Both the position numbers and the translations under genes were made by a program. From Nocardioides albertanoniae (GTDB lineage Bacteria; Actinomycetota; Actinomycetes; Propionibacteriales; Nocardioidaceae), in the NCBI RefSeq assembly GCF_006716315.1, contig NZ_VFOV01000001.1:3054501-3118500 (forward strand): a stretch of DNA of 64,000 nt. Direction: 5' to 3'. The notes under the pieces are model-generated. The model was given only the letters and a program-made list of their open reading frames with translations, ran no database searches and had not been told where the DNA came from. Below are positions 15,293-23,659 of the stretch, in pieces. The first letter of the stretch is position 1, and each line of letters opens with the position of its first letter.

Positions 15293-18110
15293 GGGAGACC
15301 TCCGCGACGAGGCGGTCTCGCGCATCCGCGTCGAGCGGCGCGTACGGAATCATCTTGCGCAGGCCCGCCGACGTGGCGGCGTCCTCGAAGAGGGCGCGGT
15401 GAGCGGTAGGGGTCCATTGGGTCAGTGGACCGTGGATACGTTGGGCGATGTCTTCGGTGCCCTGCAGAAGCAGGGTGCCGTCGAAGGGCGCGTTGCGAAG
15501 CAGGCCGAGGTGGGCCAGGAACGTGGCCGGGTTCGACCACCACAACAGTGGATGTACGCCGGCGACCGGTGCACTGCGGAAGAACCCCTGGATGGCTTTC
15601 TCCGGGGCCGGCGCGACGCCCTCCTTGATATCGAGGGGGCCGACGCGGTCGATGTTGAAGCCCAGCAGATACAGCGGCGGCGCCTCCGCAGATCGCTGGG
15701 GCAGCTCTTTGGCCGCCGCGCTCAACCAGCCGATGATCTCGCGCTGAGGAACGACCACGGGCTGGTGGCCCAGGCCGGTGAGCGTCTCGACCCAGCCGGG
15801 TAGGTCGCCGAGCTCGCGGTCGCGCCCCACCAGAGCGTCGAGGATGACGAACTCGGCGGTGCCAGGGGCGTGCTGGAGGGCGAGCGCGAGACCCGCCGCC
15901 TGCAGCACACCCATGGCAGCGTTTTCCGCGGCGGCGTCGAAGTCGTCACCGGTGGTGCCGGCGCCGATGATCGCGAGCGCACGGCCGGGCGATGCCTCCA
16001 GCGTGAACGCGACCGGGCTCTGGTCGACGGTCAGGGGGCGTCCGAGCGGGATCCGCGGCGCTCGCCCCGCAGCCGTCTCCTTCCGCAGCGCGCGCAGCGC
16101 CGGGATGTCTTCGAGCAGCGAGCCCGCGGCAGAGCCGTCGAAGACGTTCGGCGGCGCGATCACACCTGTGCCGTCTGATCCGTCGGCCCGAGATGCGCGC
16201 GCATGGAGCTCGTCGCGAAGCCGGGCGAGCTGGTCGTCGTCGGCGGCGGCGACCATGAGGCTCTGGTTGGCCTCGAACGCTCCGTACTCCTTGTTGAGCA
16301 CAGCCTCACCACGGAACCGGAGCCTCGCGGCCGCGTCGTTTCCCTGGCTGAAGGTGGCGACCGCTTCCTGTGGTGAGTTCTTCAGGCCGAGACGGATCGG
16401 GAACTGGGAGAAGACACCCTGGGACGAGCCGAGCAAGGTGCTGATGCCGGAGATCGACTGCGAGGCGAGGATGACGTGGACCCCGTAGGAGCGGCCACGG
16501 CGTACGACCTGCTCGAGCAGCTTCGCCGCCTGGGCGCCGACCTTGTCACCACCGTCGTCGAGCAGCAGGTGGAACTCGTCGACGATCAGCACGATCCGGG
16601 GCATCCTCGCCTCCGGGTTGGCCGCGCGGTAACGGGAGATGGAGTCGCCGAAAGGCTTGAACAGGCGAGCGCGGCGTACAAACTCCGATTCGAGGTGGGA
16701 CAGCACCGCCAGGCCGAAGTCCTGGTCGGCCTCGATGCCCAGCACGCGCGCATGCGGCAGGAACTCGGGGCTCCCGGGGGTGGGTGCCATCGGATAGAGG
16801 GTGACACCCTCCTTGAAGTCGAGCAGGAACAGCTCGACCTCGTCAGCAGCGTAGCGAGCCGCGATGGAGTAGATGATCACCTTGAGCAGGTTGGACTTGC
16901 CCTGACCGACCGCGCCGGTGATCAGCGCGTTGTGCTTCTGCTCGCGATCGTCACCGAAGGTGATCTCGACCGGCTTCGGCCCCGCCTTGCCGACGGCGAA
17001 CGTGATCCCCTCCGCCGAGGAGGTGGCCCATCCGGCATCCGGCTGGATGTCGGCGAAGGGTACGACGGGGAGCGAGATCTTCTCCGCCGCGACGGCCACT
17101 TCGCCGGCCACCTGGCGAGCCTGATCGGGGCTGATCTGCGGGATCAGGAGCTTCAGGTCGGGGCGACGTCGCCACACCAGGTCACCGGCCCCGCCGCCCG
17201 CGCTGGTGTCTTCGAGGTCGAAGGACTCCCCCAGGCCCCGGAGCCGCTCGAGGTCGAGCCAGTCAGGAAGCTCCAGGTCGGGCGCCACCTGGAAGACGAA
17301 CGAGATCCCGTGTCGCGGTGCCACGTCGGCCAACAGCATCAGCCGCTCGTGCTGCGCCTCGGCGACCGAGTGTGGGTAGTCGTGGAGGGTGACCAGGTGG
17401 AATCGCTCGACGGACATGCCCAGCCGCGCACGGTGCTCGATCAGATCGCCGGGCACGCCCTGGAGCACGTCGCCGATGCGCGCGACTGTCGTGGTGAGCT
17501 CATCGATGAGGGCGTCGAGATCACGCGGAGTCTGGGTGTTGCGTACGAGGCCCTGGTCGACGTTGTTGAGACCGACGAACGGAGCCAGCGGGTTGCCGAG
17601 GCGCGGGTCGAAGGACCACAGGGCGAGGTCACCAGGTGTCGTGCCCAGCAGCGCTTCCGCCTGGATGTTGCGGGCGAACGCGTCGGTCACCGCGGTGTCG
17701 CCGACCACGGTGACGTGGCCATAGCCGAGCAACGGAACCACCAGGGGCACGTCGAGGTCGGCGTTGACCGATGCGTCCTCCCGGTCGGGTCCGATCAGTC
17801 CGAGCTCGATGTGCTCGGCCGCAGCCAGTGCTCCGGCCCTGCTCGCCGCCCGCAGGTCGGCCGCGGCCTCTCGAGCCGCGATGTGGGCGGCCGTGATCGT
17901 GTTGGTCGCTTTCGTCGCTGCGATCGCGGCGTTACGTCGCGCCGTGGCTCGGAGGGTCTGCTGCTCGCCGTCGTAACGCTGCTGGAGCGCGTCACGATCG
18001 GCCTGCAGCACCCCGAGCACGCGGGCGTGGCTCTGCTGCAGGAACGCGGCTGCTTGAGCCACCGGGCCAACCGGCCGGCTCTGGGGAGAGTCCGTCGTCG
18101 GGTCGCTCAT
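15285..18110 (-). CDS. FtsK/SpoIIIE-type ATPase with tandem (one degenerate) motor modules
   Basis: A 941-residue ATPase with no membrane helix. Residues 20-110 are a coiled coil. The motor domain follows at about 370-640 with Walker A ITGAVGQGKSN (near 400), the FtsK segment LFLLDFKEGV, Walker B RIVLIVDEFHLLLDD (near 510) and RGRSYGVHVILASQS. A second module at about 680-930 keeps the strand pattern but has a broken P-loop (LAIIGAGTTGDDFD) and a Walker-B-like AEFVILDAL. Intact plus degenerate motors in series recall EccC/EssC of type VII secretion. The usual FtsK DNA-reading gamma domain is not evident. Its ATG abuts the J-like gene's stop with no gap. Confidence 0.85.
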   Translation of the reverse strand: MSDPTTDSPQSRPVGPVAQAAAFLQQSHARVLGVLQADRDALQQRYDGEQQTLRATARRNAAIAATKATNTITAAHIAAREAAADLRAASRAGALAAAEHIELGLIGPDREDASVNADLDVPLVVPLLGYGHVTVVGDTAVTDAFARNIQAEALLGTTPGDLALWSFDPRLGNPLAPFVGLNNVDQGLVRNTQTPRDLDALIDELTTTVARIGDVLQGVPGDLIEHRARLGMSVERFHLVTLHDYPHSVAEAQHERLMLLADVAPRHGISFVFQVAPDLELPDWLDLERLRGLGESFDLEDTSAGGGAGDLVWRRRPDLKLLIPQISPDQARQVAGEVAVAAEKISLPVVPFADIQPDAGWATSSAEGITFAVGKAGPKPVEITFGDDREQKHNALITGAVGQGKSNLLKVIIYSIAARYAADEVELFLLDFKEGVTLYPMAPTPGSPEFLPHARVLGIEADQDFGLAVLSHLESEFVRRARLFKPFGDSISRYRAANPEARMPRIVLIVDEFHLLLDDGGDKVGAQAAKLLEQVVRRGRSYGVHVILASQSISGISTLLGSSQGVFSQFPIRLGLKNSPQEAVATFSQGNDAAARLRFRGEAVLNKEYGAFEANQSLMVAAADDDQLARLRDELHARASRADGSDGTGVIAPPNVFDGSAAGSLLEDIPALRALRKETAAGRAPRIPLGRPLTVDQSPVAFTLEASPGRALAIIGAGTTGDDFDAAAENAAMGVLQAAGLALALQHAPGTAEFVILDALVGRDRELGDLPGWVETLTGLGHQPVVVPQREIIGWLSAAAKELPQRSAEAPPLYLLGFNIDRVGPLDIKEGVAPAPEKAIQGFFRSAPVAGVHPLLWWSNPATFLAHLGLLRNAPFDGTLLLQGTEDIAQRIHGPLTQWTPTAHRALFEDAATSAGLRKMIPYAPLDADARDRLVAEVSRD

Positions 18111-19268
18111 CTAGAGCCCCGTCCTTGCCCAGGCATCGCCGAGAACCTTGCGGTTCAGCTGCCACTGTTGCGGATAGACCCGCAGGAAGAGAGCCGCGGC
18201 GAGCCCGATGTTGAGCACGAACGCGGCCAGGATCCCGAGGGTGTCGCCGAAGATCAGCGAGAGGATGAGCCACGAGAGCCAGATACCGATGACGACCCAA
18301 CCGAGCACCCAGAGCACCAGGCTGCCCGTCGGCGCCATGAAACGGCGGGACCTGGCAGCGACGAGATCGGCACGCAGCCCGTCGCGGTGACGGTGGACCG
18401 AGTCGCTCAACGGAGCGAGTGCCTCGATCTCACCCAAGCGGCTCTCGATGTGGTCGACCTGCCGCTTGGAAGCGACATAGGTGGCGCCGCTCTGGTCGTT
18501 GCTCATCGCTGCCTTCGAGTCGGCGATCAGCACCCGGGCGAGGGCGTCGCGAGCAGCCTGGGCACCGGCGTGCTTGACGACCATCTGGCGAGCTTCGACG
18601 ACGGCGTCCTTCGGTCGGTTCTGGTCGATCAGGGTGTAGGCGACCTGCGCGTCCCACGTCGGGTCGTCGGAGGAGAGATCGGCTGCGGCGCGGTAAGCGT
18701 CCTCGGCCTCGCTGTGGCGCCCCTCGGCGCGGAGGACATCGCCACGGAGTCCGGGGCCGGCCGCGTCGCCGGGCATCAGCTTCATCGCCTCGGTCGCCGC
18801 GAACTCGGCGTCACGGAAGTCGTCCTGAGCCAGCGCCGCGCGAGCCCGCAGCTGCCATGCCCGCGGATCGCCGGGGTTGGCGTGGGTGGCTTCCTTGGCA
18901 GCACCAGCGGCGTTGCGCGCTTCACCGGCGTCGAGGTAGTCGGCCGCTGCCTTGAGCCAGTCCTTCTGCGCACCGCGCTGCCGACTCTGCGGCGCAGACG
19001 CCTCGCTCTCGCGGTCCGCCGGCGCCGCAGACGCCTGGTGAGCGGCCAGCTCGGCGTCGTACGCCCTTCTCGACCCGGAGCTCTCGAAAGCTGCTTCCGC
19101 CTCGGCGATCCGGGCGAGCATCTGTTCGGCCTTCGAGCGTTGCTCGAGGCTCGGTGAGCCGGCTTGCTGGCGGTAACGGCCGCGGGTCTTTCGGACCGCA
19201 GCGCGGATCGTCTGCTCGTCGGCAGACTGCTCGATCCCCAACAGCGCGTAGAAGTCGATGAACGTCAT
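18111..19268 (-). CDS. J-like domain/TPR protein with two C-terminal membrane helices
   Basis: A 385-residue protein. Residues 1-75 match a J domain (DFYALLGIEQSADEQTIRAA to FESSGSRRAYDAE), but the HPD tripeptide is absent: the loop reads RYRQQAGS at 31-38. Residues 100-245 form about four TPRs (DAGEARNAAGAAKEATHANP, ALAQDDFRDAEFAATEAM). A helical linker leads to two membrane helices at about 312-338 and 342-364. It likely sits in the membrane with J and TPR parts in the cytoplasm, next to the Hsp70 encoded upstream. Without HPD it should not stimulate Hsp70 ATPase in the classical way. J-domain identity rests on pattern and context. Confidence 0.75.
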   Translation of the reverse strand: MTFIDFYALLGIEQSADEQTIRAAVRKTRGRYRQQAGSPSLEQRSKAEQMLARIAEAEAAFESSGSRRAYDAELAAHQASAAPADRESEASAPQSRQRGAQKDWLKAAADYLDAGEARNAAGAAKEATHANPGDPRAWQLRARAALAQDDFRDAEFAATEAMKLMPGDAAGPGLRGDVLRAEGRHSEAEDAYRAAADLSSDDPTWDAQVAYTLIDQNRPKDAVVEARQMVVKHAGAQAARDALARVLIADSKAAMSNDQSGATYVASKRQVDHIESRLGEIEALAPLSDSVHRHRDGLRADLVAARSRRFMAPTGSLVLWVLGWVVIGIWLSWLILSLIFGDTLGILAAFVLNIGLAAALFLRVYPQQWQLNRKVLGDAWARTGL

Positions 19269-19311
19269 CCCGAGGTCTACCCCACCCTTCGCAACCCGGA
19301 CTCTGAGTTCG

Positions 19312-19341
19312 AACCTACTTGCCGATACGCGCCTGCGTCAC
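19312..19341 (-). promoter_or_regulatory. Possible internal promoter before the J-like gene
   Basis: On the minus strand GTGACG (complement of 19336-19341) lies 18 nt from TAGGTT (complement of 19312-19317), about 44 nt before the J-like gene start. The 109-nt gap after the Hsp70 gene is the largest in the operon, so a second promoter is plausible. The same TAGGTT hexamer occurs at 21017-21022 upstream of the Hsp70 gene. Confidence 0.3.
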
Positions 19342-19377
19342 CGAACACGATGAACTCGATCGGCGCAGGTGCCAACC

Positions 19378-20970
19378 TCAATTCACCGTGATGGCACGGA
19401 TCTTTGCCTCCGCCAGCTCGACCTGCGCCGCGGTCAGATTGGCGACCCGCTCGACCTCGAAGGTGCCCAGGGACCGGTTGGCGGTCAGGTCCTCGAGCTC
19501 CACGAAGACAGTCTGGTCGACGTCGTAGTGATAGGTGATGCGCAACGGCGCCCCCTGTGGGTATGGCGGGAGCGAGAGCATCGACCTGCCGATCTCGACC
19601 ACGAACGCCGGGTCCGTGTCGTCGCCCTGCGTGACCCGGACCTCGACCTGCGTCTGGCTGTCGTACGTCGTACGCACCTGGCGGCTCTCCTCGGCCGGGA
19701 CCTTCGTGTTGCGACCGATCACCACGAGGTTGGCCTCGCGGTCGTGCTCGGCGTCTTCGAGCACGATGACCCCGAGCGCCTGAGAGGTGACATCGCGCAC
19801 GGTCACGTCGCGTCCGCTGAACGGCGCCGGCCCGAAAGTCTGCTCGGGTGCCTGCTCGGGATGCCGCGTCTCGTCCGGGGCCGCGCCTTGCCCGGATGGC
19901 TGTGTGGACTGCTCGATCGCGGCCTGGATCGCGGCGCCGAGCGCGACCGCCTCGTCAGGGTTGATGTCGGTCGCCGGCTTCTTGCCCGAGAGGCTCGTGA
20001 CCATCTCCCGGATCATCGGCATGCGGGTCGACCCGCCGACGAGAAGCACCTCGTCGACCTGCTTCCAGCCGATCCTGCCCTGGTCGAGCACGTCCTCGAC
20101 CAGCTCACGGGTGCGGTTGAGGAGCGATCTGCACGCCTTCTCGAAGTCTGTGCGAGACACCTTCACGCGGTAGGGCTTGCCTCCGATGGTGACCGTCACG
20201 TTCGTCGACGCCACGGTCGTCAGCGTGCGCTTGGCCATCTCCGCCCGCTCGCGGAGCAGCGCCAGCGCGTCCATGTCGTCGAGCACACCGGTCGCTCCCT
20301 GCTCGGCGAGCTCGTCGGCGACGTACTGGATCAACGCGTTGTCGAAGTCGAAACCGCCGAGGTTGCGATCGCCGTCGGTCGCGACGACGTCGAAGGTCGT
20401 GTCCTGGATCCGCATCAGGGTCACGTCGAAGGTGCCGCCACCGAGGTCGTAGACGAGCACGGTGGCGTCGCGGGTCTCGTCCAGACCGTAGGCCAACGCT
20501 GCGGCCGTCGGCTCGTTGAGCACCCGCAGCACGTTGAGTCCGGCGATCTTCCCCGCCTGCCGGGTCGCGGTGCGACGGGCGTCGTCGAAGTAGGCCGGCA
20601 CGGTGATCACCGCATCGGTGACGTCGGTATCGAGAGCGAGCTCGGCATCCTGCTTGAGCCGTTTCAGGATGATCGCGGAGACCTCTTCAGCGGTGTAGGT
20701 CTCCCCCGCCGAGGAGTCGAACCGCCAGTGCGGGTCGCCCATATGACGCTTGACGAACTGCACGACGTCGAGCGGCGCCGTCGCAGCCTGGTGCTTGGCC
20801 ATCGCACCGACCAGTGGCTCGTCGCCGCTGCCGAAGTCTTGGAAGAGCACCACCGACGGGGTGGTCGCGTCACCGTCGGCGCTCGGCAGGATCACCGGCT
20901 CCCCGGTCGATTCCAGCACCGCCGTCGCCGAGAACGTCGTGCCCAGATCGATCCCGATCGCTCGCCCCAT
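19378..20970 (-). CDS. Hsp70 (DnaK-like) chaperone lacking the lid domain
   Basis: A 530-residue Hsp70. The ATPase domain is complete: GRAIGIDLGTTFSATA, VLVYDLGGGTFDVTLM and VDEVLLVGGSTRMPMIREM. After a Pro/Gln-rich linker (about 370-400) comes a beta-type substrate domain (DVTSQALGVIVLED to RITYHYDVDQTVFVELED). The protein ends at ITVN about where the alpha-helical lid of DnaK would begin; DnaK is usually 610-640 residues. The ATG at 20970 was chosen because GGGAGGAG precedes it by 6 nt. No HAIR or CIRCE element is visible upstream, so it is probably not the housekeeping heat-shock gene. It heads the operon with J-like and FtsK-type proteins. Confidence 0.88.
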   Translation of the reverse strand: MGRAIGIDLGTTFSATAVLESTGEPVILPSADGDATTPSVVLFQDFGSGDEPLVGAMAKHQAATAPLDVVQFVKRHMGDPHWRFDSSAGETYTAEEVSAIILKRLKQDAELALDTDVTDAVITVPAYFDDARRTATRQAGKIAGLNVLRVLNEPTAAALAYGLDETRDATVLVYDLGGGTFDVTLMRIQDTTFDVVATDGDRNLGGFDFDNALIQYVADELAEQGATGVLDDMDALALLRERAEMAKRTLTTVASTNVTVTIGGKPYRVKVSRTDFEKACRSLLNRTRELVEDVLDQGRIGWKQVDEVLLVGGSTRMPMIREMVTSLSGKKPATDINPDEAVALGAAIQAAIEQSTQPSGQGAAPDETRHPEQAPEQTFGPAPFSGRDVTVRDVTSQALGVIVLEDAEHDREANLVVIGRNTKVPAEESRQVRTTYDSQTQVEVRVTQGDDTDPAFVVEIGRSMLSLPPYPQGAPLRITYHYDVDQTVFVELEDLTANRSLGTFEVERVANLTAAQVELAEAKIRAITVN

Positions 20971-21092
20971 CTTGAGCTCCTCCCGAGTCACGCATCAAGC
21001 CTCGCCAGTGCCTCTCAACCTATCCTCATCGCGGAGTCACGGCTGGTGAACTCACGCCGGGCGAGCCGGCCCCACGTCGCGGCGTACGTCGG

Positions 21093-21551
21093 TCACTCGA
21101 GCTCCAGCGCGACCATCGGCAGCCCTTGGACCCGATGACCGACAGCGTCCTCGATCGCCCCGCGCAGGCGCTGCCAGGCTTTCGGGTGCGCGGCCTGATA
21201 GCGGCCGAGTGCCGCGGCCGACTCCTCCTCCGAGAGGAACCGTGCGTGAGCCGCGACGTCGGTGCGGTAGCCGCTGCTGACACGGCAGGAGGGGTTGGCG
21301 AGGAGGTTCTGATACCACTGCGCCCCGGTGCCGAAGCCGCTGACGATGACGATCTCGTTCGCGCTGGGACGCTCGACGACCTCGAGGCACACATACCGTG
21401 GCTCGCCCGAGCGACGGCCGATGTGCTCGAGCATCAGCATGCGCTCGCCGAGGAGTCTGCCGGCGCGATGGCGATAGAGCCAGATCGGTGCGCGCACGAC
21501 CGCGCGGGTGCGCAGCAACCGGGAACCGACAGAGTCGATCAAAGAGGTCAT
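21093..21551 (-). CDS. Nitroreductase-family deazaflavin-dependent oxidoreductase
   Basis: A 152-residue protein of the deazaflavin (F420)-dependent nitroreductase/quinone reductase type. It has the family pattern LIDSVGSRLLRTRAVVRAPI, MLMLEHIGRRSGEPRYVCLE and the nucleotide-binding IVSGFGTGAQWYQNLLANPS. These enzymes use reduced F420 to reduce quinones or nitro compounds. The start at 21551 gives MTSLIDSVG; a few residues of in-frame extension are possible. It is divergent from the DUF4345 gene. F420 use is inferred from the family only. Confidence 0.8.
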   Translation of the reverse strand: MTSLIDSVGSRLLRTRAVVRAPIWLYRHRAGRLLGERMLMLEHIGRRSGEPRYVCLEVVERPSANEIVIVSGFGTGAQWYQNLLANPSCRVSSGYRTDVAAHARFLSEEESAAALGRYQAAHPKAWQRLRGAIEDAVGHRVQGLPMVALELE

Positions 21552-21594
21552 CTCATGGAGACTACCCATCGAAACCGTCTGCGAAGGAGCCATC

Positions 21595-21960
21595 GTGGCC
21601 AGTGTGACCATCGCCGTGATCGGCGTGTTCTTACTCGCCATGGGCGCCTACGCCCTGGTCGCCCCGGCCGCCCTCGCGGCGCCGTTCAACCTGACCGCAC
21701 GCACGCCCGAGGCCCGCTCGGAGATCCGGGCCGTCTACGGAGGCTTCGGGGTCGCCATGGCCGCCGTGCTCGGTCTCGCGGCCCTCGACGTCGGCGACAT
21801 CCGCACGGGCGCGGTGACGACCGTCGGCCTCGCGCTCATCGGCATGGCCGCCGGCCGGCTCGTCTCACGACTCTTCGACCGGGCCGTACGCCTCTATCCC
21901 ATCTGGCTCTACTTCGGGATCGAGCTGGTGGCGGGCGCCGCGTTGCTCCTGTGTGCGTGA
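21595..21960 (+). CDS. DUF4345-like integral membrane protein
   Basis: A 121-residue protein with four hydrophobic helices: VTIAVIGVFLLAMGAYALVA, a central GFGVAMAAVLGLAAL, VTTVGLALIGMAAGRLVS and the C-terminal WLYFGIELVAGAALLLC. The IRAVYGGFG segment between helices 1 and 2 is typical of DUF4345 proteins. The GTG at 21595 is preceded by GAAGGAG, 6 nt away. No function is known. It converges on putP with only 18 nt between the stops. Confidence 0.7.
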   Translation: MASVTIAVIGVFLLAMGAYALVAPAALAAPFNLTARTPEARSEIRAVYGGFGVAMAAVLGLAALDVGDIRTGAVTTVGLALIGMAAGRLVSRLFDRAVRLYPIWLYFGIELVAGAALLLCA

Positions 21961-21978
21961 CGGCGCCCGCCGGGTTGC

Positions 21979-23487
21979 TCAGGCGCGCGCAGCGTCCTCG
22001 CGCGGGTCGTCGGCGTCGACCAGCCGGACGGCCTCGTCGAACTCGGCCTCGATCGCCGGGTTGGCCCGATAGGTCACCAGGCTGACGACGACGGCGACGA
22101 GGGTGTTGAGCGCGAAGCCCGGCACGATCTCGTACATCTGCGAGCTCAGCGCGTTGATATTGCCCCACACCACGACCGTTACCGCGCCGGTGACCAGACC
22201 GGCCAGCGCGCCGGCCGCGGTGAGCTTCCGCCACCACAGTGACAGCAGGATGATCGGGCCGAAGGAGCCGCCGAAGCCGGCCCAGGCGTAGGCGACGAGG
22301 TCGAGCACGCTCCCGGTCTTCTGCCACGCCAGCACGGCGGCGATGACCGAGACGGCCAGCACAGCCAGCCGTCCGAACAGCACCAGCTGCGACTGCGACG
22401 CGTTGGTCTTGAAGACCGCCTTGTAGAGGTCTTCGACCAGCGCCGAGGAGGTCACCAGCAGCTGGGAGGAGATCGTGCTCATGATGGCCGCGAGCACCGC
22501 CGCGAGCAGCACACCGGCCACAAGCGGGTGGAAGATGATCTGGCCGAGCGCGATGAAGACCGCCTCCGGGTCGGTGAGCTCGGCGTCGGGGTTCTGCCGG
22601 TAGTAGGCGATGCCCACAAGGGCGGTGCCGACGGCGCCGAAGAGGCTCAGCAGCATCCAGCCGATGCCGATCCGCCGAGCCGCGACCGCCTCACGTGCCG
22701 TACGCAGTGCCATGAACCGCACGATGATGTGCGGCTGCCCGAAGTAGCCCAGCCCCCAGGCGAGCGCCGAGAGCACACCGAGCGTGGTGGCCCCTTCGAG
22801 CATGCTGAGGTGGTTCGGGTCGACCTCCCGGATGCTGTCGGCGGTCGATCCGATCCCGCCGGTCACGAAGAGGCCCACCACCGGCACCGCGATCAACGCG
22901 AGCAGCATGATCGTGCCCTGCACGAAGTCGGTGTAGGAGACCGCGAGGAAGCCTCCGAAGAGCGTGTAGGCGACCACGACAGCGGCCACCACCAGCATGC
23001 CGGTGTGATAGCTCGCGTTGAAGGAGCTCTCGAAGAAGACGCCGCCGGCGACCATGCCGGAGGAGACGTAGAACGTGAAGAAGACGACGATGACCAGCCC
23101 GGAGGCGACCCGGAGCAGGCGCGAGCCGTCCTTGAGCCTGTTCTCCAGGAAGCTAGGCACGGTGATCGAGTTGCCCGAGACCTCCGTGTAGGTGCGCAGA
23201 CGCGGCGCCACGACCTTCCAGTTGAGCCAGGCGCCGACCGTCAGGCCGACCGCGATCCAGCCCTCCACCAGCCCGGTCGCATAGATGGCACCAGGCAGGC
23301 CCATCAGCAGCCACCCCGACATGTCCGAGGCGCCGGCGCTCAACGCGCTCACCATCGGACCGAGGTCACGACCACCCAGCATGTAGTCGTCGAGATTCGT
23401 GGTGCGCCGATACGCCCAGGCGCCGATGGCGAGCATCGCGAGCAGGTAGGCCACCAGCGCGATCATTTGGTAAGTCAGGTCAGACAC
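21979..23487 (-). CDS. putP: Sodium/proline symporter
   Basis: A 502-residue sodium:solute symporter of the PutP branch with about 13 membrane helices. Diagnostic segments are DDYMLGGRDLGPMVSALSAG, ASDMSGWLLMGLPGAIYATG, SFLENRLKDGSRLLR and LGYFGQPHIIVRFMAL, as in PutP. The Ser/Thr-rich IMSTISSQLLVTSSALVEDL holds sodium-binding positions. It imports proline for nutrition or osmoprotection, consistent with the osmoprotectant importer elsewhere in the window. The C-terminal 30 residues are acidic. It is monocistronic, with a 172-nt upstream region. Confidence 0.92.
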   Translation of the reverse strand: MSDLTYQMIALVAYLLAMLAIGAWAYRRTTNLDDYMLGGRDLGPMVSALSAGASDMSGWLLMGLPGAIYATGLVEGWIAVGLTVGAWLNWKVVAPRLRTYTEVSGNSITVPSFLENRLKDGSRLLRVASGLVIVVFFTFYVSSGMVAGGVFFESSFNASYHTGMLVVAAVVVAYTLFGGFLAVSYTDFVQGTIMLLALIAVPVVGLFVTGGIGSTADSIREVDPNHLSMLEGATTLGVLSALAWGLGYFGQPHIIVRFMALRTAREAVAARRIGIGWMLLSLFGAVGTALVGIAYYRQNPDAELTDPEAVFIALGQIIFHPLVAGVLLAAVLAAIMSTISSQLLVTSSALVEDLYKAVFKTNASQSQLVLFGRLAVLAVSVIAAVLAWQKTGSVLDLVAYAWAGFGGSFGPIILLSLWWRKLTAAGALAGLVTGAVTVVVWGNINALSSQMYEIVPGFALNTLVAVVVSLVTYRANPAIEAEFDEAVRLVDADDPREDAARA

Positions 23488-23617
23488 CGAGACTCCTTTG
23501 TCGGGGGACTCCGCAGAACCTAGACCTTGTGCCTGGTCGGGCGAAAGACCAGGCCGTACGCGGGCGGCGTCAGCACGCCGCGCGCGGATTCAGATCAGCC
23601 TGGCCGCCTGGGCCAGC

Positions 23618-23637
23618 CTGGGCCAGCCCGGGCCCAG
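23618..23637 (-). terminator. Stem-loop downstream of the molybdenum hydroxylase operon
   Basis: CTGGGCC (23618-23624) pairs with GGCCCAG (23631-23637) around a 6-nt loop, 22 nt past the last stop codon of the operon ending at 23660. It is embedded in a GGCCAGCCTG-rich repeat (23602-23637). There is no T-run, as is common in actinobacteria. Confidence 0.45.
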
Positions 23638-23659
23638 CATGCCTCGCCAACCGCTCCGA

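Noticed and set aside
14196..18110. Canonical type VII (ESX) secretion locus
   Set aside because: No WXG motif, no YxxxD/E signal, no EccB, EccD, EccE, mycosin or PE/PPE genes. Only the motor type and protein sizes are similar, so the operon is reported as a separate candidate.
16476..19157. 893-codon open frame on the plus strand opposite the FtsK and J-like genes
   Set aside because: Its sequence is low-complexity Val/Arg/Gly/Asp-rich with no domain. It is the usual antisense shadow of GC-rich coding DNA and conflicts with two well-supported genes.
20971..21092. Heat-shock operator (HAIR or CIRCE) upstream of the Hsp70 gene
   Set aside because: Neither CTTGAGT-N7-ACTCAAG nor TTAGCACTC-N9-GAGTGCTAA is present in the spacer.
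23602..23637. Tandem GGCCAGCCTG-like repeats as a CRISPR or mobile-element end
   Set aside because: Only about three short imperfect units without spacers. They form a terminator-like hairpin after the operon.
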